From CAZCDS01 sp964497585 (lineage in GTDB: Bacteria; Desulfobacterota; Desulfomonilia; Desulfomonilales; Desulfomonilaceae): a stretch of DNA of 42,450 nt. Location: positions 1 through 42,450 of the forward strand of contig CAZCDS010000057.1 of the NCBI GenBank assembly GCA_964497585.1. Direction: 5' to 3'. Below are positions 33,645 through 42,067 of the stretch, piece by piece (the stretch's first letter is position 1; the number at the start of each line of letters is the position of its first letter). The position numbers and the translations under genes are program-made. The notes under the pieces were generated by a model, which searched no databases, was not told the DNA's origin, and worked only from the letters and a program-made list of their open reading frames with translations.

Positions 33645-34280
33645 GGTTATCCACAGGTACACGGGGGCAGGGACAGTGTCAAGAAAAACCGAGCGAACGT
33701 TCGTTATATTATTACAGTAGACCGCCTTGTGTTGTACGTCGCGATCGGCAAAGCCTGCCCAGCGACTTCCTGCTGTATCTCCGCGATTCTCACCCAGCCG
33801 CGCGGTATCGCGCGCGAGTCTCCTGACACCGGGCGGTATGGGTTCATGACCGTCCACCTACCGATGAGCCGAATTGGTCCGATTGCCCATAAGTTGAAAC
33901 CAAAAGTTCCGCGGTTAAGTATCCGCACAATTCGGCCTCTGCCTTCCCGTTGTCCCGATACTACCAATCTGTCTTCGGGTGACGGGCAACAAGACTCCTA
34001 AGGTTGACGGCGGGGCGCACGGTGAGATACCTTCGGAGGCAGGAAAGAGATGGTTTTTCCAGCAAGGTGAGGACGGGTCAGCTTGGTTCGGGACGCGTGG
34101 GACCGAAGGCAGAGGCCTTTTCGGTGACAGAGTAGTTGGTCTTCCACTCCTCGAGGTTGCCAAAGCGGTCAAGATGGCGAGACTGTGCAAGATTCCAACC
34201 TACGCAAAAGGATCTGTGAGGCTGAGGTATTTTGCAGGCCTGGAAGAGTAAAAAGAATCATTGCGGTCCGGAGAAATTCG
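33645..34280. other. Divergent intergenic region with operator-like palindrome
   Basis: About 636 nt between the minus-strand phosphatase-like operon and the plus-strand lipoprotein gene. It includes the palindrome at 33694-33703 beside an AT-rich box (minus strand TAATAT). A 90-codon plus-strand frame at 33979-34251 has no recognisable homology features and no good start, so it is not called. Nothing else was recognised. Confidence 0.45.
33694..33703. promoter_or_regulatory. TetR-type operator palindrome CGAACGTTCG
   Basis: A perfect 10-bp palindrome 50 nt upstream of the phosphatase-like start codon, flanked by AG and TT that extend it partially. On the minus strand it directly follows an AT-rich TAATAT box, so it could cover a promoter. 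The form resembles operators of FadR/PsrA-like TetR repressors. The TetR gene in the same operon is the natural candidate to bind it. Confidence 0.6.
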
Positions 34281-34976
34281 ATGAAAGAGAAAGCTGCGCA
34301 CATGCCGTTGAGAGCTGTTCCCTCGGGGGCCTCCATCAGCAGCCTGCCTCTGAAATGGATACTCTTGGGGCCTGTCTTGGCTCTGTTGCTCATCTCTAGT
34401 TGCTTTGGCGCTTCATGGAGGGAAGTTCCCCAGCGAGGGCAACCGGATCAGATGTGGTCCAAGGTCGATTACGATCCCAAGCTCACCGACCCGTTCTTCA
34501 CGTCAAATGAGCGAAGCTATTGGGAGGGCAGCCGTACACTCCCTGATCGGGGGATGTTTCCTCCGGGAGAAGTGCCGCGTCGGTTGAAGGAAACCGCTAT
34601 GTGTTTCTCCACTTCATTCGGGGGTGGAATACACAGAGTCAGGTTCTGCAAAGCAAGGTTACTAGATGGAAGTGCGATCGAACTCTTCTTTCGTGAGTCG
34701 AATCCAGCCTTCGATGATAGACTAAGAATAGCAATTCGAAATGGACGCTTCAAGAGTCAGTACTGGTGCGTGTACAGGGCAGGACCTCGAAAAGGCTTAC
34801 AGTGGACGACGAAACGGCAGAAGTTGACCTTGGACAAGAAGTCGTACCGGAGGGGCGACGTTATCAAAGGCAGGATAGACTTTGAGTGCTTGGACGAGCT
34901 AATCAACCTCAAATACCCCAACAGACGTCCGAGACGCATCATGGTCTACGGAGTCTTCAGAACGATCGTCGAGTAA
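34281..34976 (+). CDS. Putative lipoprotein of unknown function
   Basis: A 231-residue protein that I do not recognise. The N-terminal part has a hydrophobic segment (residues about 25-45, LKWILLGPVLALLLISSC) ending in an ISSC lipobox-like site, so it may be lipidated and anchored in the envelope. The mature part is basic, with SYRRGDVIKGRIDFECLDE and a final IMVYGVFRTIVE strand, suggesting a beta-rich fold. GGAG lies 8 nt before ATG 34281; the longer frame upstream is not needed. It precedes the ankyrin-repeat gene by 114 nt on the same strand, and both may be exported. Confidence 0.7.
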   Translation: MKEKAAHMPLRAVPSGASISSLPLKWILLGPVLALLLISSCFGASWREVPQRGQPDQMWSKVDYDPKLTDPFFTSNERSYWEGSRTLPDRGMFPPGEVPRRLKETAMCFSTSFGGGIHRVRFCKARLLDGSAIELFFRESNPAFDDRLRIAIRNGRFKSQYWCVYRAGPRKGLQWTTKRQKLTLDKKSYRRGDVIKGRIDFECLDELINLKYPNRRPRRIMVYGVFRTIVE

Positions 34977-35012
34977 AGCGGCTGAGAGCCCGACCAGCCA
35001 TGCCTGAATAGA

Positions 35013-35028
35013 GGAACCGTGAGGTTCC
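35013..35028. other. Short hairpin between the lipoprotein and ankyrin genes
   Basis: GGAACC-GTGA-GGTTCC is a 6-bp perfect stem with a tetraloop. No T-run follows, so it is more likely an RNA structure than an efficient terminator. Confidence 0.4.
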
Positions 35029-35090
35029 CCGACTTGATGCTGCAAGAAACGGGTGTCCCCGGAAACTCCCGTGACAGATGAGGACCAGCA

Positions 35091-36266
35091 ATGAGCACGA
35101 ATCTTGATCTGGCGAAAAGGTTGCGCAGGACGACCGCAATCCTGGCCTGTATTCTGTTACCTGTGTCCGGAATCGCGAGCGAGCCCTCCGTGAATGAACA
35201 GCTTCTGCGGGCTGTCGGGAAAGGTCCTCTGGATCTGGTGAAGACCTTGCTGGAAAAAGGTGGGGACGTGAATGCCAAGACTCGAAACAGCATCACGGCT
35301 CTCATGATGGCAGCCAAGGGGGAAAACCTCGAAGTTGTGAAGTGTCTCATTGATAAGGGCGCAAAGGTGAACGCCACGGATGATCAGGGCCTGACATCCC
35401 TCATGTACGCTACTTCGATGGGAGATATCGAAGTCGTCAAGTACCTCCTGGATAGGGGCGCGGACGTGAACGCCAGGGACAATCAGGGATCCACGGTTCT
35501 CATGGAGGCGGCCGCGTGGGGAAATCTCAAAGCAGCCCGACTACTTATCGATAAGGGGGCCGATGTGAATGCCCGGGACAAGAATGGGTCCTCAGCTCTC
35601 ATGGCCGCTGCCCGGCGGAGAAGACCCGAAGTCGTGAAGTACCTCATCGGTGCGGGCGCGGACGTGAACATCAGGGACAGTGATGGCGACACGGCCCTCA
35701 TTGAGGATGCCATGTGGGGAGATCCCGAACTTGCAAAACTGGTCCTCGATAAAGGCCTTGACGTGAATGCCAAGGATAAATACGGCTACACGGTCCTCAT
35801 GTACGCTGTGAGGGCGGGAAATCTCCAAGTCGTGAAGTTCCTCATCGACAAAGGAGCCGACGTAAATGCCAAGAACAAACGCGGAAACACGATCCTGACG
35901 ATCGCTGCCGGGGATGGAGATCTCGAAGCCGTGAAATTCCTCATTGACAAGGGAGCCGACGTAAGTGCCAAGAATAAATACAACTACACGGCATTGATGG
36001 AGGCTGCCAGGAGAGGACATCTCCAAGTCGTGAAACACCTCATCCATAGGGGAGCCGACGTGAATGCCAGGGACGATGATGGCTCCACAGCCCTCATGAA
36101 GGCTGCCATCGAGAGATATCCCAAAATGGTGAAGCTCCTCATCGAAAAGGGAGCCGACGTGAATGCCAGGAACAAGGATGGTAAAACAGTACTTACGTTC
36201 GTGAAGAATAGACAACACACCAACGAGATCGTGGACGTGCTCGAGGCACACGGAGCGAAGGAATAG
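35091..36266 (+). CDS. Exported ankyrin-repeat protein
   Basis: A 391-residue protein built of 11 consecutive 33-residue ankyrin repeats (about residues 33-388), typified by TALMEAARRGHLQVVKHLI followed by GADVNARD. Repeats 2-10 are highly similar, and the DNA is a visible 99-bp tandem array (35290-36240). The N-terminus (KRLRRTTAILACILLPVSG, then IASEP) is a signal peptide, so it is predicted periplasmic or secreted. Such proteins usually mediate protein-protein contact; no partner is evident. Repeat 6 is the most diverged (EDAMWGDPELAKLVLDKGLD). ATG 35091 follows GATGAGG. It lies near a transposase remnant, so local rearrangement is possible. Confidence 0.93.
   Translation: MSTNLDLAKRLRRTTAILACILLPVSGIASEPSVNEQLLRAVGKGPLDLVKTLLEKGGDVNAKTRNSITALMMAAKGENLEVVKCLIDKGAKVNATDDQGLTSLMYATSMGDIEVVKYLLDRGADVNARDNQGSTVLMEAAAWGNLKAARLLIDKGADVNARDKNGSSALMAAARRRRPEVVKYLIGAGADVNIRDSDGDTALIEDAMWGDPELAKLVLDKGLDVNAKDKYGYTVLMYAVRAGNLQVVKFLIDKGADVNAKNKRGNTILTIAAGDGDLEAVKFLIDKGADVSAKNKYNYTALMEAARRGHLQVVKHLIHRGADVNARDDDGSTALMKAAIERYPKMVKLLIEKGADVNARNKDGKTVLTFVKNRQHTNEIVDVLEAHGAKE
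35290..36240 (+). repeat. Tandem 99-bp repeats encoding ankyrin units
   Basis: Nine to ten tandem copies of a ~99-bp unit coding for 33-residue ankyrin repeats. Segments such as GGAGCCGACGTGAATGCCAG recur almost unchanged. Near identity suggests recent unit duplication or gene conversion, and makes the copy number prone to change and to assembly error. Confidence 0.85.
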
Positions 36267-36462
36267 TGTAGGATTCCGAACTCTGCCGACTGCAATGGGG
36301 TCAAATTTCCAGAACAGGGTGACCTGAGGGGCAGGATTGTCGGTATACTTCGCCCTGGAAACACGGCCGATGGCTCATCTTTGTGATCGCCTCCTCGAAC
36401 AAGTCAAGGCACGCGCACCGGGAAATCCAATGACAGGGGAGGACCGAGGATGTGATAAGTTG

Positions 36463-36768
36463 TGCGATTCTCAGACATCGTTCCACTTCGTGCAATTTCA
36501 GATCGAGCCTATAGTCTTGGTATCTGACACGCTCCCTTCGCCTGTCGTATAGAGCTTCAACCTCGTCCCAGACAGGTGTTAGCTCCGCCAGTTCCATAAA
36601 GCGCATAGGGGCCTTGCCATGGAGGCTCCCGTGGGCTCGATCCCAGTTATCGAAATGCTGCCATTCCTGGAGCCGGTCAGCGAGATCAGGGTTGTCCAGA
36701 GCCACGGTGGAGCAGAATTCGGCCAGATCCGTCTTATCCTCGTCGCAGATTCGTGCACCGATCGGCAC
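36463..36768 (-). pseudogene. Transposase (rve integrase-type) C-terminal remnant
   Basis: On the minus strand an open frame has a 100-residue part that strongly resembles the C-terminal end of IS481-type/rve-domain transposases: KTDLAEFCSTVALDNPDL, RLQEWQHFDNWDRAHGSLHG, then KAPMRFMELAELTPVWDEVE and the ALYDRRRERVRYQDYRLDLK tail. The preceding catalytic DDE core is absent and no terminal inverted repeats were found, so it is a fragment of an insertion sequence. The rest of the open frame is not homologous. It lies just downstream of the ankyrin gene and the beta-oxidation operon terminator. Confidence 0.7.
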
Positions 36769-36804
36769 ACGCGGCGATTCGACGAGCCGGTGATGGGGAA
36801 TAGG

Positions 36805-36839
36805 AAAAGGGGCCAACTCTTTCCGCGAAGGTTGGCCCC
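36805..36839 (-). terminator. Intrinsic terminator of the fad-like operon
   Basis: On the minus strand GGGGCCAAC (36839-36831) pairs with GTTGGCCCC (36817-36809), with three further inner pairs (CTT/AAG), and is followed by TTTTCC. It lies 23 nt after the FadJ-like stop codon at 36863. Stem, position and T-run make this a convincing rho-independent terminator. Confidence 0.85.
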
Positions 36840-36862
36840 GATTTGTCGATACGAAGCGAGGT

Positions 36863-38914
36863 TCAGATCTGATAGAAGACCTTTTGCAGGTATTTCGGCG
36901 TGTATCCTTCCACATCGAGGTAGAAGGTGATACCGCCGTTGAAGAAGGGCCATCCCGCGCCGAGCAGCATCGCAGTATCGATGTCCTTCGGGTCCGGCAC
37001 GACCTTTTCTTTGAGGATCAGGTCTATCTCATAGGTGAGCGCGGTCAAGAGCCGATCCACGATCTCTTCCTTGACGAACTCCTTATCGCCCTTGTCTTTC
37101 CAAATCTCCGCGATCTTTGGGTGGACCTTCTTGCCCGGACCCGCTCCCTGGTAAATTGAGGGGATCTTTGCCTCCGCCATCTTCTTCATGTTTTCACTGA
37201 TGGGGAAGCGCTCCGGCCACGCATCATGGAGCGTCTCAGCGACGTGAAACGCGACGACCGGTCCGACCATGGCGAGCAAATCAAAGGGCGCCATGGGGAG
37301 CCCCAGGGACAAAGCGGCCTCGTCCACCTGTTCAAACTCTGCGCCTTCGTCGACGATCCTGACGCACTCTCCCATGAACCGGGTGAGGAGCCGATTCACG
37401 AGGAACGCGGGCGAATCTTTAGCCAGGATGGCGTTCTTCCTGAGCTTCTTGGAACATTCGAACGCCGTGGCAAGCGTCTCCGCGTCGGTCTTTTCACCGC
37501 TGATGATCTCCAACAGCGGCAGGATCGCAACCGGGTTGAAGAAATGGAACCCGACGACCCGCTCGGGATGGTTCAGCTTGGACGCCATCTCCGTGATGGA
37601 GAGGCTTGACGTGTTCGTCGCGAGGATACAGGTGTCCGAAAGCACTGCCTCGGCTTCGGCGAAGACCTGCTGCTTGATGGGCATCTCTTCGAAGACCGCT
37701 TCGATGACGAAGTCACAGTCGGCAAAGTCACTGTAGTCCAGGGTCGGAATGAGAATGTGCTTCAGGTGATCGGCCTGGGCCTGCGTCATTCGGCCGCGGC
37801 TCACCAGGGAGGAGAGTTCGGTTTGCACGTACCCCACGCCCTTGTCGAGGAATTCCTGTTTGATATCCTTCATCACAACGGGAACGCCCAGACGCCTCAG
37901 GAAGAGCACCGCCAACTGGGAGGCCATCAGGCCCGCTCCGATGAGCCCGACCTTGTTGATCTTACGGGGATTGACGTCCTTGGGACGTCCCACGGGCTTC
38001 TTCGCGCGACGCTGGACCAGATCGAAACTGTAAATGGACGCCTTGCAGGCACGACTCTTGATGAGATCGCCAAGGGCCTTGTCTTCTTCCGCAAAGCGCT
38101 CTTCAAGACTCTTTTCGAGGTCGCATGCGCCCTCGATGAGCTGGATGGCCCGGTACGGAGCAGGGGCCGCGCCGTGAACCTTCATGTCCACGAAGCTACG
38201 GGCCGCGTCGCAAACGCTCTTGGCCTTGGACATGTCCGGCGGAGTGCGTTCGATCTTCTCTTTGCCTTCGATGATGTCCTCCAGGAAGGCGAGGGATTCG
38301 TCAAAGAACTCCACCGCATCGAAGAGCCGATCCGCGAGGCCCATTTCAAAGGCCTTGGTTCCGTTGATCATCCGGTTCTGGTTCAGGGAATTGTAGATGA
38401 TCAGCTCCAATGTCTTCTCCGGACCGATGAGCCGCGTGGTCAGCGTAGAGCCACCCCAACCTGGAATCAGGCCGAGAAAGCACTCGGGGAACCCAATGGC
38501 GGTAACAGCTTTGGAGACGGTCCGGTAATCGCAATAGAGCGATATTTCCAGACCGCCACCGAGCGCGGCTCCGTTGATTGCGCCGAGTGTGGGGATCTTG
38601 AGGTTCATGATTCGTTTCATCGCGGCATGCCCTGCTGCTCCCGCCTGGCGCCCCTGTTCGAAGGTGTTCACGAACGGTATGGCCATCAGGTCGGCGCCCG
38701 CGGCATAGATATAGTGCTTGCCGCAAAGCATCATTCCCTTGACGTCCTTGTTCGCCTCGATCTTGTCCATGGCCTCGTGAAGAGATGCCATGGCCTTTTC
38801 GCCGAATGTTGAAGGCTTCTTATAGTCCTCGCCGTTATCCATGGTGACAATGGCGATCTTTCCTACACGGGATTCGTATATGTTCGTATAAAAGAGCGTT
38901 GGTGCCTCAGCCAT
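36863..38914 (-). CDS. Enoyl-CoA hydratase/3-hydroxyacyl-CoA dehydrogenase fusion (FadJ-like)
   Basis: A 683-residue bifunctional beta-oxidation enzyme. The N-terminal crotonase domain has AALGGGLEISL and GFPECFLGLIPGWGGS, giving both catalytic glutamates (about Glu123 and Glu144). The NAD-binding 3-hydroxyacyl-CoA dehydrogenase domain begins near residue 323 with VGLIGAGLMASQLAV, and its catalytic His lies in VVGFHFFNPVAILPL. The C-terminal domain (EIDLILKEKVV, LLGAGWPFFNGGI) completes the fold. It is last in the operon, 35 nt after the thiolase stop codon. AAGGAGG is ideally placed before the ATG at 38914; the longer frame adds 13 unsupported residues. It hydrates enoyl-CoA and oxidises the 3-hydroxy product in the cytoplasm. 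Confidence 0.95.
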   Translation of the reverse strand: MAEAPTLFYTNIYESRVGKIAIVTMDNGEDYKKPSTFGEKAMASLHEAMDKIEANKDVKGMMLCGKHYIYAAGADLMAIPFVNTFEQGRQAGAAGHAAMKRIMNLKIPTLGAINGAALGGGLEISLYCDYRTVSKAVTAIGFPECFLGLIPGWGGSTLTTRLIGPEKTLELIIYNSLNQNRMINGTKAFEMGLADRLFDAVEFFDESLAFLEDIIEGKEKIERTPPDMSKAKSVCDAARSFVDMKVHGAAPAPYRAIQLIEGACDLEKSLEERFAEEDKALGDLIKSRACKASIYSFDLVQRRAKKPVGRPKDVNPRKINKVGLIGAGLMASQLAVLFLRRLGVPVVMKDIKQEFLDKGVGYVQTELSSLVSRGRMTQAQADHLKHILIPTLDYSDFADCDFVIEAVFEEMPIKQQVFAEAEAVLSDTCILATNTSSLSITEMASKLNHPERVVGFHFFNPVAILPLLEIISGEKTDAETLATAFECSKKLRKNAILAKDSPAFLVNRLLTRFMGECVRIVDEGAEFEQVDEAALSLGLPMAPFDLLAMVGPVVAFHVAETLHDAWPERFPISENMKKMAEAKIPSIYQGAGPGKKVHPKIAEIWKDKGDKEFVKEEIVDRLLTALTYEIDLILKEKVVPDPKDIDTAMLLGAGWPFFNGGITFYLDVEGYTPKYLQKVFYQI

Positions 38915-38949
38915 GACTCCTCCTTGGGGTTCGTTTGCCCTCTGGTGTA

Positions 38950-40188
38950 TCAATCGCCTTTCTTGTTCTTCTTCTTTTCCTTTTTCTCTTCTTTTTTCTT
39001 TTCGTCACGCTGCATGTTCTTCCAGATGACGGCTCCTCCCTGGCCGAGGCCCACGCACATGGTTGTGAGGCCGTACTTGACATCCGGCCGTTCCGCGAAC
39101 CCGTGCATCAGGTGCAGGGCGAGTCGCACGCCTGAAGAGGCGAGCGGATGCCCGAAAGCGATCGCCCCGCCATATATGTTCATGCGCGGGTCATCAGGAA
39201 ACTCCAGCCCGAACTCGTTCATGAATGCGATGGCCTGTACAGCGAAGGCCTCGTTCAGTTCGATCAGGCCCATGTCGTCCATGGAGAGGCCAGCGATCTC
39301 GAACACTCGTTTCGTGGCGGGAATCGGTCCGATGCCCATGATTTCAGGCTTGACCCCAGCATAAGTGAACGCTTTAAGTTTCATCTTCGGTTGGATTCCA
39401 AGATCTTCGGCCACATCCTTTGCCATGAGAATACAGCCCGCGGCACCGTCATTGAGTCCTGACGAGTTGCCAGCGGTGACCTTACCCATGACGCGGAATG
39501 GCGTCTTGAGTGTGGCGAGTCCTTCCAGCGTGGTCTGGGGCCGGGGTTGTTGATCTCTGTCAGCAACGACCCACCCTTCCTTGGTGTATACGGTCATGGG
39601 AACGATCATCTCACGGATCTTGCCTGAATCGACGGCCTTTTTAGCCTTCTGCTGGCAGATCATGGAGTACTCGTCGGTCATCTCCTTCGTGATGTCGGGA
39701 AACATGTCGTGGAGATTCTCCGCGGTGGCGCCCATGCTCAACGCGCTGGAATCGACGAGCTTGTCGGTGAGGAACCGTGGATTCGGATCCGCGGATGCGC
39801 CCATGGGATGGTGTCCCATGTGCTCGACGCCGCCGGCTATGGCAATGTCGAATGCGCCCAACGCTATTTCGGACGCAGCCGCGGTGAGGGCGCTCATGCC
39901 GCCGGCGCACATGCGGTCAATGGAAAATCCCGCGGTGCTTTCGGGAAGTCCGGCCAGGATGACCGAGGTCCGTCCCAGGGTCGTTCCCTGGTCCCCCTCT
40001 TGGCAGAAGGCGCCCCAGGCGTTTTCTCCGACCATTTCGGGTTTGACCTGGGGATTTCGTCTGAGCAGCTCCTTGATCACCTTGACGACCATGTCGTCAG
40101 CTCTTGTATTCCAAAAGAAGCCTTTCTCGCCGGCTCTCCCGAACGCGGTTCTGATTGCGTCAACTAGTACGACGTCTCTTGCTTTCAT
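38950..40188 (-). CDS. Acetyl-CoA acyltransferase (thiolase, FadI/FadA-like)
   Basis: A 412-residue thiolase. The nucleophilic Cys94 lies in SIDRMCAGGMSAL, the catalytic His in GGAIAFGHPLASSG, and the second Cys in TMCVGLGQGGA. It should cleave 3-ketoacyl-CoA to acetyl-CoA and a shortened acyl-CoA. The last about 18 residues (DEKKKEEKKEKKKNKKGD) form a Lys/Glu-rich tail not needed for the fold, possibly for subunit contact with the FadJ-like partner. GGAG lies 8 nt before ATG 40188; the alternative TTG start is two codons earlier. The dehydrogenase stop is 20 nt upstream. Confidence 0.95.
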   Translation of the reverse strand: MKARDVVLVDAIRTAFGRAGEKGFFWNTRADDMVVKVIKELLRRNPQVKPEMVGENAWGAFCQEGDQGTTLGRTSVILAGLPESTAGFSIDRMCAGGMSALTAAASEIALGAFDIAIAGGVEHMGHHPMGASADPNPRFLTDKLVDSSALSMGATAENLHDMFPDITKEMTDEYSMICQQKAKKAVDSGKIREMIVPMTVYTKEGWVVADRDQQPRPQTTLEGLATLKTPFRVMGKVTAGNSSGLNDGAAGCILMAKDVAEDLGIQPKMKLKAFTYAGVKPEIMGIGPIPATKRVFEIAGLSMDDMGLIELNEAFAVQAIAFMNEFGLEFPDDPRMNIYGGAIAFGHPLASSGVRLALHLMHGFAERPDVKYGLTTMCVGLGQGGAVIWKNMQRDEKKKEEKKEKKKNKKGD

Positions 40189-40207
40189 ATTCAAGACTCC
40201 AATCGGT

Positions 40208-42067
40208 TTAGAATAACGCGAACGATTCTTCAGGCAAATCTATGGCAGACCGCTCGCCGCTCATGATCGCCCTGGCCTTTCCCTTGGAGAGAGAAAGGAC
40301 GGTGTTGGCAAAGAACTCCGCAGATGCGACTTTGCCTCTGTAGAATGCGGCGCTTCGGTTGGTGCGGCAGACTTCGGTCTTTTTTTCCGGTGTGTCGGCC
40401 TTAGCGTCACTGTAAATCTCATCGAGGCGGCGGTCCGCGATCACAGCCTGCCAGAGCAGCATGAATCCGATGGCGATGTCTCCGAACAGCTCGAGGTACG
40501 GGCTCGCGTAAAGGATGGGGATCATAAAGTCCTCCGTGACGCTCTTCAGACCAAAGTATCGGGTAACCTCGATGAGCTGCTTCCTCGCCTCATCAAAGGG
40601 CTCGACAATGTCCTTTAGCCGGTAGTTTTTCTTGGCGCCTTTGAGCAGATTGCCCGTTTCCGCGACGATGGATTTGAAGAGAGCGCCTTGGTGGTAGCCC
40701 AACTTGCGGCCGACAAGGTCCAGAGCCTGGATCCCGTTGGTTCCCTCGTAGACCGAGCAAATTTTAATGTCCCTCAAGAACTGTTCGACCGGGTACTCGC
40801 TGCAGTAGCCGTAGCCGCCGTAGATCTGCATGGCAAGATCGGTCACCCTAAAGCCCATCTCGGAACACCATGCCTTGCACACGGGAATCAAAATATCGAG
40901 GAAGCCTTGATACTTGTCCCCTTCTTGCTCGTCCGCGGCGGACTGAACCCTGTCCTCGCAATAGCCTGCGAAATAGATGAGGGCACGCATACCTTCGGTT
41001 ACGCTTTTCATCCACATGAGCATCCGGCGGACGTCCGGGTGCTGGATGATGGGGACCTTCGGCGCGGTCGGATCTTTCAACGCGGAAATCTCGGGACCTT
41101 GCAATCGCTCCTTGGCATAGCGCAACGCGTGCATGTACGCGGCGCTCGCCTGAGACAGAGCCTGGATGGCCACTGCGAGACGGGCCTCGTTCATCATGTT
41201 GAACATGATTCGCATGCCCTGGTTCTCATTACCTAGCAGGTAGCCGGTACAACCTTCCTTTTCCCCGAAGTTCAGAACGCATGTGGCCGAGCCGTGAATT
41301 CCGAGCTTCTTTTCGACCGAGGCACACACGACGTCGTTCTCGGTCAGCCCGCCGTTCTCGATCCGCTTTTTGGGAACGATGAAGATGCTAATGCCTCTGG
41401 TTCCCGGCGGTGCACCTTCGATACGGGCAAGCACCATGTGGATGATGTTCTCGGTCAGGTCGTGGTCTCCCGAGGAAATGAAGATCTTATTGCCGACAAT
41501 GGAGAAGGTCCCGTCAGGCTTCCTGAACGCTTTGGTCCGGAGTGCGCCCACGTCACTGCCGGCCTGTGGCTCTGTCAGGCACATGGTCCCGCTCCACTCG
41601 CCGGTGAGCATCTTGTCCATATAGGTGCGTTTCTGCTCCTCAGTACCGTACTTCTCGATAAGCCTCGCAGCTCCGATGGTCAGGCCGGGATACATCATCA
41701 GGGCCTGATTTCCCGCGGAGAAGAGTTCCGAGACAAGGCAATAGATAACCGTGGGGAATCCCTGACCGCCGGTTTCGGGATCGGTGCTGAGCGCCGCCCA
41801 TCCGCCTTCGCAATAATGTTGATATGCCTTGTGGAAGGAGTCTGGAACCTTGACTTGTCCATCCACGAGTTTGACGCCTGTCCGGTCACCGTCTACGTTG
41901 GTGGGCCAGATATCTTGTTCGGCGAGTTTTATTGCGGCTTCAACTACCATGTCGTACACTTCCCGGGACATCTCCGAGAATTTTTCCCTTTCGCTCAGCT
42001 CTTCTAGGTTGAGCTGCTCGTACAGGACGAATTTCACGTCGCGCTCGTCAGCGAGAAGGTTGGCCAT
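40208..42067 (-). CDS. Long-form acyl-CoA dehydrogenase (FadE/DMSP-type with C-terminal domain)
   Basis: A 619-residue FAD acyl-CoA dehydrogenase with the extra C-terminal domain seen in the ~600-residue subfamily. Landmarks are CLTEPQAGSDVGALRTKA, GNKIFISSGDHDLTENI, EKKLGIHGSATCVLNFG and the catalytic Glu in VYEGTNGIQALDLVGRK. The C-terminal segment (VTRYFGLKSVTEDFMIPILY, LLWQAVIADRRLDEI) matches the family. GGGAGGAG at a standard distance before ATG 42067 sets the start (GTG 42076 is too close to it). It is first in the operon with thiolase and FadJ-like genes, so the three give a complete beta-oxidation cycle. Confidence 0.95.
   Translation of the reverse strand: MANLLADERDVKFVLYEQLNLEELSEREKFSEMSREVYDMVVEAAIKLAEQDIWPTNVDGDRTGVKLVDGQVKVPDSFHKAYQHYCEGGWAALSTDPETGGQGFPTVIYCLVSELFSAGNQALMMYPGLTIGAARLIEKYGTEEQKRTYMDKMLTGEWSGTMCLTEPQAGSDVGALRTKAFRKPDGTFSIVGNKIFISSGDHDLTENIIHMVLARIEGAPPGTRGISIFIVPKKRIENGGLTENDVVCASVEKKLGIHGSATCVLNFGEKEGCTGYLLGNENQGMRIMFNMMNEARLAVAIQALSQASAAYMHALRYAKERLQGPEISALKDPTAPKVPIIQHPDVRRMLMWMKSVTEGMRALIYFAGYCEDRVQSAADEQEGDKYQGFLDILIPVCKAWCSEMGFRVTDLAMQIYGGYGYCSEYPVEQFLRDIKICSVYEGTNGIQALDLVGRKLGYHQGALFKSIVAETGNLLKGAKKNYRLKDIVEPFDEARKQLIEVTRYFGLKSVTEDFMIPILYASPYLELFGDIAIGFMLLWQAVIADRRLDEIYSDAKADTPEKKTEVCRTNRSAAFYRGKVASAEFFANTVLSLSKGKARAIMSGERSAIDLPEESFALF

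Noticed and set aside
33979..34251. 90-codon plus-strand frame before the lipoprotein gene
   Set aside because: No clear start or ribosome site and no recognisable residues; the opposite strand is open as well, as expected by chance in GC-rich DNA.
35290..36240. CRISPR-like array from regularly spaced repeats
   Set aside because: The 99-bp periodicity is the coding repeat of ankyrin units with no spacers of unrelated sequence.
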